Positions 22,000 through 30,922 of a stretch of DNA of 64,000 nucleotides are shown here, piece after piece (the stretch's first letter is position 1; the number at the start of each line of letters is the position of its first letter). The position numbers and the translations under genes are program-made. Location: NCBI RefSeq assembly GCF_011378715.1, contig NZ_WTKU01000004.1:124001-188000 (forward strand). The letters are read 5' to 3'. Below the pieces are notes generated by a model. It was not told the origin of the DNA, did not search any database, and saw only the letters and a list, made by a program, of their open reading frames with translations. Source of the DNA: Psychromonas sp. SA13A. GTDB lineage: Bacteria > Pseudomonadota > Gammaproteobacteria > Enterobacterales > Psychromonadaceae.

Positions 22000-24084
22000 A
22001 TGATGAATTCACCTCAGAATGAAACTGTAAAACGTAATATTGAAAATAGAAAAAACCAAGTTTCTATTTTAATACCTCACAAAGAAATAGGAGAGTTATT
22101 TCTCAGTAATGTCCTTTTCTCGGTCAAATCCAATCCATATACCCTATGTTTATTATCTATGTGTATTGTTTTACTGAAATCAATCGATTTAACGCTAAGA
22201 TTAAATGAGTATTCAAACCATTTAACTGTATTAGATTCTCTAAAGAACTATATTAATAATTTAGAGGTTGAAGAGACCAATTCACAAAGGATAATAACAA
22301 AAATTAAAATTGCTAAAGTGTTCTTTTTTACTTTATTTGATTATAAGTATTTCTTTAACAGCAATACGATAAACTGGGATGATGTGTCCGATTTATTTTT
22401 AATGACCCCTCAAGATAAAGCGAAGATTCACCATATATTACTTGAAAAGTTCTGTCCTAATACGCAATTTTATTCTTTCGTTAAAACATACTTATCTAGC
22501 AAAAAAATAGAAAAGAACTATTTAAGTATCTATGTCAAAGCTCTAAAAAATATTAATTGTATTAATGAAAGTTTTACTGATGAATCGATAAGGAACGGTT
22601 TGCTTAATTACAAAAGTGAATTAACGCTTAACAAAGAACAAACAACGACAGAATATCATTCATTCCAAAGAGCAAAAGAACTATTTACTGCATTACAACG
22701 TAACCAGATAATAAGCAAAAGCATCGTATTACCTAAAGGATTCGATAAACCCGCAAATTCAAATAAAACTAGAAAAAACAATCCAACAATCGCTTCTCTG
22801 TCTATTCATAATATGCATTCCAAGACAGAAATCATATCGAGTTCAGAATATATAATAAAATACCATGAGTCCTTAAAGAGAAACTTAGATATTTGCTTAT
22901 CTACCGCAAGAAAAGTAGTAAAAAGTGCTTACAACATATTTTATCATACACAAATATCCATGCTTGATGACTCTCCTGAGAATAATCGTCTAAGGATAAT
23001 AATAGAGAAATTTGATACCACATCTTCTCTCCTTGCTTCGAATTACAACATAACGCAATCGGATAAAGAATGTGGAATAACGCGAAGAAAACTATTACTT
23101 GCCAATGGTTTAACAGCAGAGATTTGTGCTGCTATGCAACTGATAATTATTGAAGAAGAAGGCGTAAACCCAACCTCTCTTTATAAAGCCTTAGTTAACC
23201 CTACTGGTAAAAAAACAGAGTATATAAGAGTTCTTTCAGACGGTTCTGTTGAATATAAAGTAATAAAATGGCGCCAACGAAAACTTCAAAATAGAACCTC
23301 TGAACTAGCAAATATGGCCTCTCCTGAAAAAATCAACTTGGAAGATATCAATGCTTCTTTTTGTTTTCAATATGCACTAAAAGCGCGAATTAAGCATTCT
23401 GAATATCTAAATAGCAATAGATTATGGTTATTTGAAGGTAATCATGGAATAAAAGAACTACCAAAATCCGCAGATCATAATTTTTCATTATTTTATTCTC
23501 GATATTTATCGGATGTAGAAGAGCTACCGAAAGTTACATTAATGAAGATTCGTTCATCTAAAGCAGTAGATATATATCTATCGACAAATGGTGACATAAT
23601 TCAAGTTTGCCAATACCTTGGTAACAAGGTTAAAACAGCATTAGCAACATACATCCCTTTGTTCCTTCAAGAAGCTATTTATAGAAAAAAAATAAATAAT
23701 TTTCAAGAAATGTACCTCATATTATCAACTGCAACCTTAGATGATAAATTACAAATTCTAGATATTTCAGAAAAAGACTATAAAAACCGAGTCCAAGCTA
23801 TATTCGAAAATATAGATTTTGGAGGAGAGTTATTTGAATTAATGAAAAAGAAAGAGCCGAGTAGTTCCGGAAATTCTAATGAAGTGTTTTTTATTTGTTC
23901 TGAAAGTAATTTTATTTATGCCATAAACCTCATTAAAAACAGTAATTATTCATGTAAAGCTGATGAACGAGTAATAAATACTTGCAAAGATGCCTTAGCT
24001 AGAGCGGCCCGAGGCCCTATTGCAATTCAAAAAATGCTTAGAAATGCTAAAAGGACTTTAGGTCAGGATATTGATAATGCTTAA
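22000..24084 (+). CDS. Degenerate tyrosine-recombinase-fold protein of the mobility module (gene 1)
   Basis: A 694-residue protein, first of four overlapping genes at the left end of the element, starting 244 bases inside the terminal repeat. Near residues 520-560 it has the shape of a tyrosine recombinase C-terminus: VTLMKIRSSKAVDIYLSTNGD (an R-I box with arginine but no HxLR histidine), QVCQYLGNKVKTALATYIP (LGH changed to LGN, and a tyrosine at the nucleophile place). It may therefore be inactive and structural, like the tyrosine-recombinase-fold protein described in SE elements. The start is ATG 22,000 or 22,003 with AGGAAA upstream. Its stop overlaps the next gene by 8 bases. Confidence 0.65.
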   Translation: MMNSPQNETVKRNIENRKNQVSILIPHKEIGELFLSNVLFSVKSNPYTLCLLSMCIVLLKSIDLTLRLNEYSNHLTVLDSLKNYINNLEVEETNSQRIITKIKIAKVFFFTLFDYKYFFNSNTINWDDVSDLFLMTPQDKAKIHHILLEKFCPNTQFYSFVKTYLSSKKIEKNYLSIYVKALKNINCINESFTDESIRNGLLNYKSELTLNKEQTTTEYHSFQRAKELFTALQRNQIISKSIVLPKGFDKPANSNKTRKNNPTIASLSIHNMHSKTEIISSSEYIIKYHESLKRNLDICLSTARKVVKSAYNIFYHTQISMLDDSPENNRLRIIIEKFDTTSSLLASNYNITQSDKECGITRRKLLLANGLTAEICAAMQLIIIEEEGVNPTSLYKALVNPTGKKTEYIRVLSDGSVEYKVIKWRQRKLQNRTSELANMASPEKINLEDINASFCFQYALKARIKHSEYLNSNRLWLFEGNHGIKELPKSADHNFSLFYSRYLSDVEELPKVTLMKIRSSKAVDIYLSTNGDIIQVCQYLGNKVKTALATYIPLFLQEAIYRKKINNFQEMYLILSTATLDDKLQILDISEKDYKNRVQAIFENIDFGGELFELMKKKEPSSSGNSNEVFFICSESNFIYAINLIKNSNYSCKADERVINTCKDALARAARGPIAIQKMLRNAKRTLGQDIDNA

Positions 24085-26020
24085 TAAATCAGAAAAAAAC
24101 AATGAAGAACATAAAGTTCTAGGCACTGAAGAGTCTGAAAATTATACTTGGTTAATAGAATCAACTCCTAATTATTGGACCGTAAAGAATGAATCGAATG
24201 CCCAAACGGGTACTACAAAAATGTATTTCAACAAACCCATTGCTCCTGGCTGCTTGCTAACCAATGATAATTTCCTCTTATTAAAAAAAGATCTAGAAAG
24301 AACTTATAAGTTTATCGTTGAGCAAGGTTACATTAAAAAAAGCAGACAACTAGTTCAATCACATTATTATATAATAAATTTCATTTATTATATAAATGAA
24401 AAACGCTCTCTTGAAAAACAACCTGCAATTCTTGGTATGGCGCAATTAACACAAAATGATGTTATTAACTATATCAAAACTTATGCTCCAACAATTGAAC
24501 TGACATCAGCAGTTGTGGCTGAAGTTACAAACCCAAATTTTTTAGGAACAAAAAAAAATTGGGAGAAACTCCGTCGAAAACTAAGTCTTACTAAACAAGA
24601 CCTTGCACTACTTAAGTCACGCATATCAAATAGCAAAAATAAAGCCTTATATATATCAAAAACAACTACTAAAAGAGAGTTTGCAGATGCAAATAAAACA
24701 AGAGGTATTGAAGAACTTCATCTGCCAAACAGCAAGACTGTCGATAATGTTATTTATTACATTGAACTATTATTTAAAGCATCTGTTATTCAAGAATCAA
24801 AATTTTCATTCTCTCCATTGTCTATGTTCAATGATGGAACGCTATTGTTCAAAATTTTTCAATCATTCAGAAAAACAGCAATAATTCCTTTAGACACAGC
24901 ATTTCATTTAATCGCTAAAGCAGCTGAATTCAATTCAGTTTACGCGAAACCATTATTAGAATATTTAAAAGAAGTTGACGGGTATTTTTTGAAACATTCA
25001 ACATTGTTGTCAAACAGCCGATTAAATAATGATAGTAAAAATAAAATAATACAGGATGCGGTGAAATTACCCATTGAACTAATTCCTTTAAATATTAAAA
25101 AACTTGGATTTCGTTATGATAACGACGATTTTAAAGATGAATTTAATAGAAATGGCATGACATTAATCACAGCTATACAGCTATGTTTTGCTTCTATTTT
25201 CATTCTCTCAACGTCCTTTCTTGCTACAAGAAAAGCATCTATCGAATTATTAAAGAAAAACTCCTTTGTGACATCAGAAATGGATGACTCTTACGAGATA
25301 TTTTTCGAACAAATGAAAACTTTAAATTCACAAGTATCACAAACCATTAGCAGGCCAATTCCCGAAAGAGTCTATGATTGGGGAATTCAAGCGGTAGAGC
25401 TATCTCTTTATCTAGATAGCAGACGAGGTTTAAACCTACCAGAAAGCGATTCATTCTTATTTACAGAGAACATGGTCATATTTGGTTTCTTTTCTACTGA
25501 CAATAATAATTCAAAAGGCAGCATTTCTAAAGGAGTAGGAAAAGACTTCATCCAAACACTTCTAGATATTTTTTCTGATTGGTGTGAAACCCCGCTATCT
25601 TCAGATGAGCGCTGGTACTGTACACCACATCAACTTAGAAGAATATTTGCAGTCTTGTATTTCAATTTAACTAATGAATGTGGTATTGAGGAATTAGCAT
25701 GGATGCTTGGACAAGACTCTTTAAAGGTCACTTTTTCGTATGCAGAAGTGTCTCCTGACGAACATTGGTTAGACCTTGCAAAAGTACATCTAGTTAATCA
25801 AGCAAATGCTTTACTGTCATCAATTGAGACGGATCGTGAATTAAAAGAAATAATTGATACGTCCAAAAAAACTTCAATAAAACTTAACTTGCAACTTGAA
25901 GACGTTGTATATGAAGCTATTAATAAAAGAATTGCGGATACTGGTGAAGAAGTTCATTTTAAAAAGTTAGCAAACAACAATATCTATTTTTATTTCAGTG
26001 AAGGAAATTTAAATGGCTAA
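24077..26020 (+). CDS. Tyrosine recombinase of the mobility module (gene 2)
   Basis: A 647-residue protein. A recombinase catalytic domain lies at about 360-570: first arginine in LATRKASIELL (R385), TPHQLRRIFAV (H518, R521 of HxLR), LAWMLGQDSLKVTFSYAEV (glutamine in place of the second histidine, nucleophile Tyr555). The N-terminal 350 residues look like core-binding helices. The frame is open to TTG 24,071, but ATG 24,077 has AGGA at a better distance. It overlaps gene 1 by 8 bases and gene 3 by 8, so the genes are translationally coupled. Size and position recall TnpB of Tn554 and IntB or GmtZ of related elements. Confidence 0.75.
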   Translation: MLNKSEKNNEEHKVLGTEESENYTWLIESTPNYWTVKNESNAQTGTTKMYFNKPIAPGCLLTNDNFLLLKKDLERTYKFIVEQGYIKKSRQLVQSHYYIINFIYYINEKRSLEKQPAILGMAQLTQNDVINYIKTYAPTIELTSAVVAEVTNPNFLGTKKNWEKLRRKLSLTKQDLALLKSRISNSKNKALYISKTTTKREFADANKTRGIEELHLPNSKTVDNVIYYIELLFKASVIQESKFSFSPLSMFNDGTLLFKIFQSFRKTAIIPLDTAFHLIAKAAEFNSVYAKPLLEYLKEVDGYFLKHSTLLSNSRLNNDSKNKIIQDAVKLPIELIPLNIKKLGFRYDNDDFKDEFNRNGMTLITAIQLCFASIFILSTSFLATRKASIELLKKNSFVTSEMDDSYEIFFEQMKTLNSQVSQTISRPIPERVYDWGIQAVELSLYLDSRRGLNLPESDSFLFTENMVIFGFFSTDNNNSKGSISKGVGKDFIQTLLDIFSDWCETPLSSDERWYCTPHQLRRIFAVLYFNLTNECGIEELAWMLGQDSLKVTFSYAEVSPDEHWLDLAKVHLVNQANALLSSIETDRELKEIIDTSKKTSIKLNLQLEDVVYEAINKRIADTGEEVHFKKLANNNIYFYFSEGNLNG

Positions 26021-26573
26021 ATATATTAAAGGTGAAACCTCTTCGGAAGTCATCGAAAATAAAGAAAAAATAACGAATAGCATAATTAATAAGACTAAAA
26101 TTCTTAATCAGTCAATTAAGGATAAAGTTCTGCCTTATGGTCTATCGTTGAATAAATATAATAATGTAACACTAGGAAATGTCTGCAAATGGGAATGCGA
26201 AGAACTTTATGTCTATAAGTACGCTTATACTACAGGTAATTCATCTACAAACTCTGATTACACAGAAGATCTTAAAAAAGCTATTATGAATATAAATCAG
26301 GCAATAGTAAAAAATGAAATTAACGATCAAAGTAAATTAGAATCAAATGAACAACCTTCTCGTAAAGAAACTAAAAAAAGCTTAAAGGCTAAAAATTTAA
26401 GACTAAGTATTGAGTTACAGGAAGTAAAAAATAATGTAGTCGAAGTCTACAGAGGCTACTGCCAATTAAAACAATTCATTGAAAATAATGACTTTGATAA
26501 TGACACCTACCATAAGCTACTGAGAAAACAATCATCTATTATTAATAAAAAAAGATTAAAGGTTATCAAATGA
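26013..26573 (+). CDS. Small auxiliary protein of the mobility module (gene 3)
   Basis: A 186-residue, lysine-rich protein with no recombinase motifs. Residues about 110-170 form a predicted coiled coil (ETKKSLKAKNLRLSIELQEV onward). It sits between two recombinase genes, overlapping both (8 bases before, 4 after). Its size, charge and position match the small accessory proteins of multi-recombinase elements (TnpC of Tn554, the small recombination auxiliary protein of SE elements, or GmtX). Which of these it is related to cannot be read from sequence alone. It includes a WECEELYVYKYA segment that could be a small globular core. Confidence 0.6.
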   Translation: MAKYIKGETSSEVIENKEKITNSIINKTKILNQSIKDKVLPYGLSLNKYNNVTLGNVCKWECEELYVYKYAYTTGNSSTNSDYTEDLKKAIMNINQAIVKNEINDQSKLESNEQPSRKETKKSLKAKNLRLSIELQEVKNNVVEVYRGYCQLKQFIENNDFDNDTYHKLLRKQSSIINKKRLKVIK

Positions 26574-27913
26574 GAAAGGTCCATAGAGCTAAGAAAGCAG
26601 ATCTTTCACTTATAGAGATAACCTGCCCCATTATTGACTCAGAATATCCATTTATAACCAATAAAGATGGTTCCTTCGATTGGTTAGCCAATGAATTTAT
26701 GATGGAATACTCTGGTGGAGTAAATATTTATGGTATTAAGCCTGTTTGTTCAACAATTGTTGCTAAATCCAGAAGCCTAACTAGATTTTTAAATTACATT
26801 GAAAGCAAAGCTGAAACGCCAATACTTTTAACAAAAATTGAAGATACAACAATTTTTAACTATGTTAAATATTTGCAAAAATACTACCCGAACGATGAGG
26901 CTACAATAAAAAAACATGTTCGTTCTGCATTACAATATTTAATATTTGTCCAAGAAAAACACAAAGAACTTTTTCTCATTACATCTGAGGAAAAATCAGA
27001 TAAAAAGTATCAGGTCCATATAAAATTTGTAAAGTATTCTACTCCGACATATATAAATGAGTATATTGAACATGACTCTATTAAATATTTAGGAACATAT
27101 GATGCAGATGTTGAAATGGTATCCGACGACCAACTTTTTCATTGGTTAGATGCCATACATTGTACAAAAGAGCACCCAAATCCTAGTGAAGGGATAATTT
27201 TACGCTGGGAGGCAATAACTTACCTTTTAGATGCAACAGGTTCTAGAATCAACGAACTCTATGACATAAGTAGAGAAAGCATAAAAAGCATTTACAGCCC
27301 CCTTAAGGATGCTGATGAATATACTAAATTGGAAAATATACCAATTCTCAAAGGGAAATATAAAGGCAAATGTAGAGCTGTAGAAATTCCAAATGCTACG
27401 ATTCAAATATTAATGTCATACATTAATTTCATAGAAGAAGAATTTCCAGAAATGAAACATGATAAATTATTCGTAAATATTAAGAACGGTAAACCTTTAA
27501 AAAGAAATTACCTTAAAAATTATACCGCGAACGTAGTTAATAAATCTAAATACAGTGTTTTATTAAAAAATATTTCCAATCATTCATTTCGTCACCGCTT
27601 TATTACACTAAATGTTGCAGAAAAATTAGTACAAATTGCAAAATTAGGAATAATGACAAATATGTTAAGTGTTGCAATGAATGCAACGCGAAAACTCACA
27701 ATGCATGCATCAAATGATACACTAAGTACTTATGTGCAATTAGCAACGGAATATAATTCCAAGAAATATAGTATTCCACTTGGTATAAATTCGCCTCATA
27801 GGTTGGTTTTAACGAGGGTAGTAAATCTAGTAAAAAGTTACCAGCAAGGAATGATTGATAGTGATCTGTTTGCTCAAGATGTTTCTAAAATCATCGATAA
27901 AACTTTTAGCTAA
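26570..27913 (+). CDS. Tyrosine recombinase/integrase of the mobility module (gene 4)
   Basis: A 447-residue site-specific recombinase with a complete catalytic set: Arg226 in DATGSRINELYD, a lysine in the beta turn LKGKYKGKCRAVEIP (about 261-267), His338-x-x-Arg341 in NHSFRHRF, His379 in TMHASNDTLS and nucleophile Tyr388 (STYVQLA). The N-terminal half (about 60-135) looks like a SAM-like core-binding domain. It is the best-conserved recombinase of the three and so the likely strand-cutting enzyme. ATGA overlap with gene 3; it ends the module. Confidence 0.88.
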   Translation: MRKVHRAKKADLSLIEITCPIIDSEYPFITNKDGSFDWLANEFMMEYSGGVNIYGIKPVCSTIVAKSRSLTRFLNYIESKAETPILLTKIEDTTIFNYVKYLQKYYPNDEATIKKHVRSALQYLIFVQEKHKELFLITSEEKSDKKYQVHIKFVKYSTPTYINEYIEHDSIKYLGTYDADVEMVSDDQLFHWLDAIHCTKEHPNPSEGIILRWEAITYLLDATGSRINELYDISRESIKSIYSPLKDADEYTKLENIPILKGKYKGKCRAVEIPNATIQILMSYINFIEEEFPEMKHDKLFVNIKNGKPLKRNYLKNYTANVVNKSKYSVLLKNISNHSFRHRFITLNVAEKLVQIAKLGIMTNMLSVAMNATRKLTMHASNDTLSTYVQLATEYNSKKYSIPLGINSPHRLVLTRVVNLVKSYQQGMIDSDLFAQDVSKIIDKTFS

Positions 27914-28049
27914 AGAGTCACACCTTTAAAGGGTTTAATACCTTAAATCTATAAGGTTAGTGAAAATCACATCGATCTTTTTTCAACCGCTAATAACAAT
28001 TCCAAAATATAATTCAGAATTCAAATTTCTATAAGCTAAATATGTAATT

Positions 28050-28280
28050 CTAATTATCAATGGTGAATTCAATACTCGGCAACAACTCCGCCGGAAGGCA
28101 CTCCATTGCATGAGCAATTCTGCATAGTTTTTCAACCGATGTAGATACAGATCCTTTTTCAATTCTACTCATATAACTAGGAGTAAGATCTGCTCTTAAA
28201 GCGACTTCTTGTTGTGTAAACCCCTTTTTAACCCTGATAATTTTTATCTGCGTACCTAAAACTTTTGCAAAATCATCCAT
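28050..28280 (-). CDS. XRE-family transcriptional regulator
   Basis: A 76-residue single-domain helix-turn-helix protein: TQQEVALRADLTPSYMSRIEKG is the classic Cro/C1 motif (about residues 22-43). It is transcribed away from the winged-helix/helicase pair, and the 150-base gap between them holds a near-perfect inverted repeat (28,336-28,369) that is a good candidate for its operator. Likely represses itself and the divergent pair, and may set when the element is active. Confidence 0.88.
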   Translation of the reverse strand: MDDFAKVLGTQIKIIRVKKGFTQQEVALRADLTPSYMSRIEKGSVSTSVEKLCRIAHAMECLPAELLPSIEFTIDN

Positions 28281-28335
28281 TTATACAAGACTCTCAGAAA
28301 AGGGAAATGATCTCATATAAAAGAAATCACCACGA

Positions 28336-28369
28336 TACCATATATGGAAAGAACTTTTCATATATGGTA
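28336..28369. promoter_or_regulatory. Inverted-repeat operator between the XRE gene and the helicase pair
   Basis: TACCATATATGGAAAG (28,336-28,351) and CTTTTCATATATGGTA (28,354-28,369) are inverted copies with one mismatch and a two-base spacer. It lies in the divergent promoter region of the XRE regulator and the winged-helix gene. Confidence 0.7.
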
Positions 28370-28430
28370 AATTCGTGTTATATTTGTTAACTTAACTTAT
28401 CTTTTTTGTTTAATGTGTAGGAATAAAATT

Positions 28431-28955
28431 GTGGTATTCGACCAATACATAGGAAAGATATTATCCTTCCCGAATATGGATCATTTTTCTGCTGTTGAAA
28501 TACGAACAGCATATCTAGTACTGAAAAATGATGAAGATACGGATAAATCAGATGCACGCCGGTTTGTTTATTCAGAATTATTAAAGTTGGTGAATCTGGG
28601 TTGGTTAAAAAAATTAGTATCAACTAAAAAAGGTATCACGAGCTACGTTAAAACTGACTTATTTGATGTCGAGTTATTAAATATACAAACCAAATACGTT
28701 GCAGTTGATAAGGCTGAATCAGTAAATACGAAAAATGCTAATACTGTTTCTGATGATTTATCGAATCGTTTAAATGGTTATAAATCCGATTTACTAGAGG
28801 GGTTAGGGGAAGCTGAAGAATATAAGAACTTACGAAATGAGTTCCCTAAAATGCACGATTCATTATTAGAAAAATATAATGTAGTAAGAGAAAGAAACGC
28901 TCGCTTGTTAGGCAAAATAAAAGCCATCGAAATTTTAATTAAGCAACAAAAATAG
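28431..28955 (+). CDS. Predicted winged-helix plus coiled-coil protein, partner of the helicase
   Basis: Function unknown. Residues about 10-75 have the pattern of a winged helix (EIRTAYLVLKN, then DARRFVYSELLKLVNLGWLKKL and a GITSYVKT wing); the C-terminal third (SDDLSNRLNGYK onward) is a long helical, coiled-coil-like segment. GTG 28,431 is preferred because AGGAA lies 7 bases before it; ATG 28,413 in the same frame would add six residues. The helicase gene follows after 10 bases, so the two probably work together: this one to recognise DNA, the helicase to remodel it. Confidence 0.5.
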   Translation: MVFDQYIGKILSFPNMDHFSAVEIRTAYLVLKNDEDTDKSDARRFVYSELLKLVNLGWLKKLVSTKKGITSYVKTDLFDVELLNIQTKYVAVDKAESVNTKNANTVSDDLSNRLNGYKSDLLEGLGEAEEYKNLRNEFPKMHDSLLEKYNVVRERNARLLGKIKAIEILIKQQK

Positions 28956-28965
28956 AGCTACCTAT

Positions 28966-30384
28966 ATGAAGTTAAGAACATGGCAACAAGAGTGTATTAC
29001 TCTAGCCTTAAAGAAATTTAAATCTGGTGGTAAACACTTTTTGGGATTAGCAACGCCTGGGGCGGGTAAAACATTTATGGCTTCATCTCTAGGTGAAACA
29101 TTGTATAGCAATAATGAAATTGACTTAGTTATTTGCTTTTCGCCCAGTAGTATTGTAGCCAATGACTTTAAAGAGTCATTATCAACTAAATTCCTTGCAT
29201 GTTTTGAGGGTAAAATAGGATCTATTGGGCAGTCATTAACCTACCAACATATGCAATTTCTAGATAATGATTTCTGGTCTTTATTTAAACGTTTTCGTGT
29301 GTTTGTTATTTTTGATGAAATTCATCATTGCAAGGGATCTTGTGTTGACGATGCTAATTCTTGGGGTGAACAAATAATTCTAAATATTCAAGATAAAGCA
29401 AAATATTCAATAGCACTGACAGGTACTCCATGGCGTTCTGATGCTGCTCCAATTGTATTATCCCAATACTGCGGGATTACGAATGAAATTGAATGTGATT
29501 ACATCTATGGACTGGAGAGTGCAATAACTGATAATGTTTGTCGCATCCCCCAAATTATAGCAATAGATAATGACAAGATATCAGTAACAGAAAATGAAGA
29601 CAAAGTGCATTTCACTAGCTTCCTTGATTTGTTATCCACTTCAATCCTCCCATACTCTGACATTATTAAAAATGAAAAAGTCATTGAGCATGTCATTTCC
29701 AGTGCAAATAGAAAGTTAGACGAATTAAGATTGGAAAACCCTGACGCCGGGGGGCTAATAGTTGCCTCTTCTGTACTACATGCCAAACAAATACAAGGCA
29801 TATTAGCGAATAATTTTAATCAAAATGCAGTTGTTGTTACTTACCGAGAAACTGAATCAGTAGATCTTATAAAACAGTATCGTAGTAGTAGCGAAAGGTG
29901 GATTATCAGTGTTGGCATGATTAGCGAAGGAACTAACATTCCGAGGCTTCAAGTCTGTTGCCACCTAACCAATATCAAAACTGAAATGCATTATCGACAA
30001 ATACTGGGGCGTATATTGCGAATTACAAGTTCTGCTAATCAAGAAGCTGTCATGTATATGCCGGCTGAGCCTAAACTTGTTGAATTTGCAAATCGTGTTG
30101 GAGAAGACGTGTCAGCGGAGGCCGGAATTGTGAGATTTGAAAAAATGCATGTTAGCCTAGATGGTGAATCACCTGATGACAATTGCAATGAAGCATCACT
30201 GGAGGACAACAAAGTTAAACATACAACATTTTTTGAAGTTAATGATTTTACAGCTTCACTTGATTCAATTCAGCATCAAGAACATAAAAACCCGCTTACT
30301 CAATCTTATGACAAAATGGTAAATATATTTGGTCGCTTTAAGCTGGAAACAATCGAATTGAATTTATTTAACATTAAAAATTAA
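28966..30384 (+). CDS. Superfamily II DEAD/DEAH-type helicase
   Basis: A 472-residue helicase with all core motifs: Walker A LATPGAGKTFMA (about 30-41), DEAH-like box VIFDEIHHCKG, motif III IALTGTPWRSDA, motif V SEGTNIPRLQVC and motif VI YRQILGRILR. Related to the helicase part of type I/III restriction and UvrB-like proteins, but there is no nuclease domain visible; the C-terminal 100 residues are acidic and of unknown fold. The upstream winged-helix gene is in the same operon. A role in element replication or transfer, or in phage defence, is possible; the sequence does not decide. Confidence 0.85.
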   Translation: MKLRTWQQECITLALKKFKSGGKHFLGLATPGAGKTFMASSLGETLYSNNEIDLVICFSPSSIVANDFKESLSTKFLACFEGKIGSIGQSLTYQHMQFLDNDFWSLFKRFRVFVIFDEIHHCKGSCVDDANSWGEQIILNIQDKAKYSIALTGTPWRSDAAPIVLSQYCGITNEIECDYIYGLESAITDNVCRIPQIIAIDNDKISVTENEDKVHFTSFLDLLSTSILPYSDIIKNEKVIEHVISSANRKLDELRLENPDAGGLIVASSVLHAKQIQGILANNFNQNAVVVTYRETESVDLIKQYRSSSERWIISVGMISEGTNIPRLQVCCHLTNIKTEMHYRQILGRILRITSSANQEAVMYMPAEPKLVEFANRVGEDVSAEAGIVRFEKMHVSLDGESPDDNCNEASLEDNKVKHTTFFEVNDFTASLDSIQHQEHKNPLTQSYDKMVNIFGRFKLETIELNLFNIKN

Positions 30385-30477
30385 TGTTAAATCTGCTTAA
30401 GTGGTGTAAGAATCATCTCTAATTTATATTAGACTAAAGTTATATAGTGTAGCCAATAACCTAAAATCGGAGTTAAT

Positions 30478-30766
30478 ATGAATCATATTAAAATCACTTT
30501 TAAAATCCGCTAATTATGCATTGATGATATTACTGCAAAGTTAAAAGACGATGAATTTATTGTTATTGATCCTATTGCATCGGAAACATATGTTTATGAC
30601 TATAATAGTGATGGTCATTTTGAAAAGAACATGTTTTTCTTGCAGAAAATGTAGATCCACTCTTTGAAAAATGGACAAAAGAAAAACTTATTTCAATGCG
30701 TAAGTTTGATGATGAACCATGCGGGTATTGCTACACTGGCTGGTATAAATATGTAGATGGTGAATA
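30478..30766 (+). pseudogene. Broken small gene of unknown function
   Basis: From ATG 30,478 the frame reads MNHIKITFKIR, then an in-frame TAA, then LCIDDITAKLKDDEFIVIDP and on to about 30,640, where a one-base shift is needed to continue as AENVDPLFEKWTKEKL to GEPCGYCYTGWYKYVDGE and a stop. (The shifted part reads DDEPCGYCYTGWYKYVDGE.) The intact protein would have about 95 residues. The remaining bases to 30,922 hold no gene I can see. Confidence 0.5.
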
Positions 30767-30922
30767 GCCAGCTACTGCAAGGCAACATGCTATAAAACCT
30801 GGGCTGTAGTATTCCTCAAATATTGAAACGTAATCAATAGCATTTCTTAGACACCCTATGGTTACAAGGGGTAAAGGCATTCCAATGAGCTTTTATCCCA
30901 GAAGAAGCTACTACTAGTAAGT

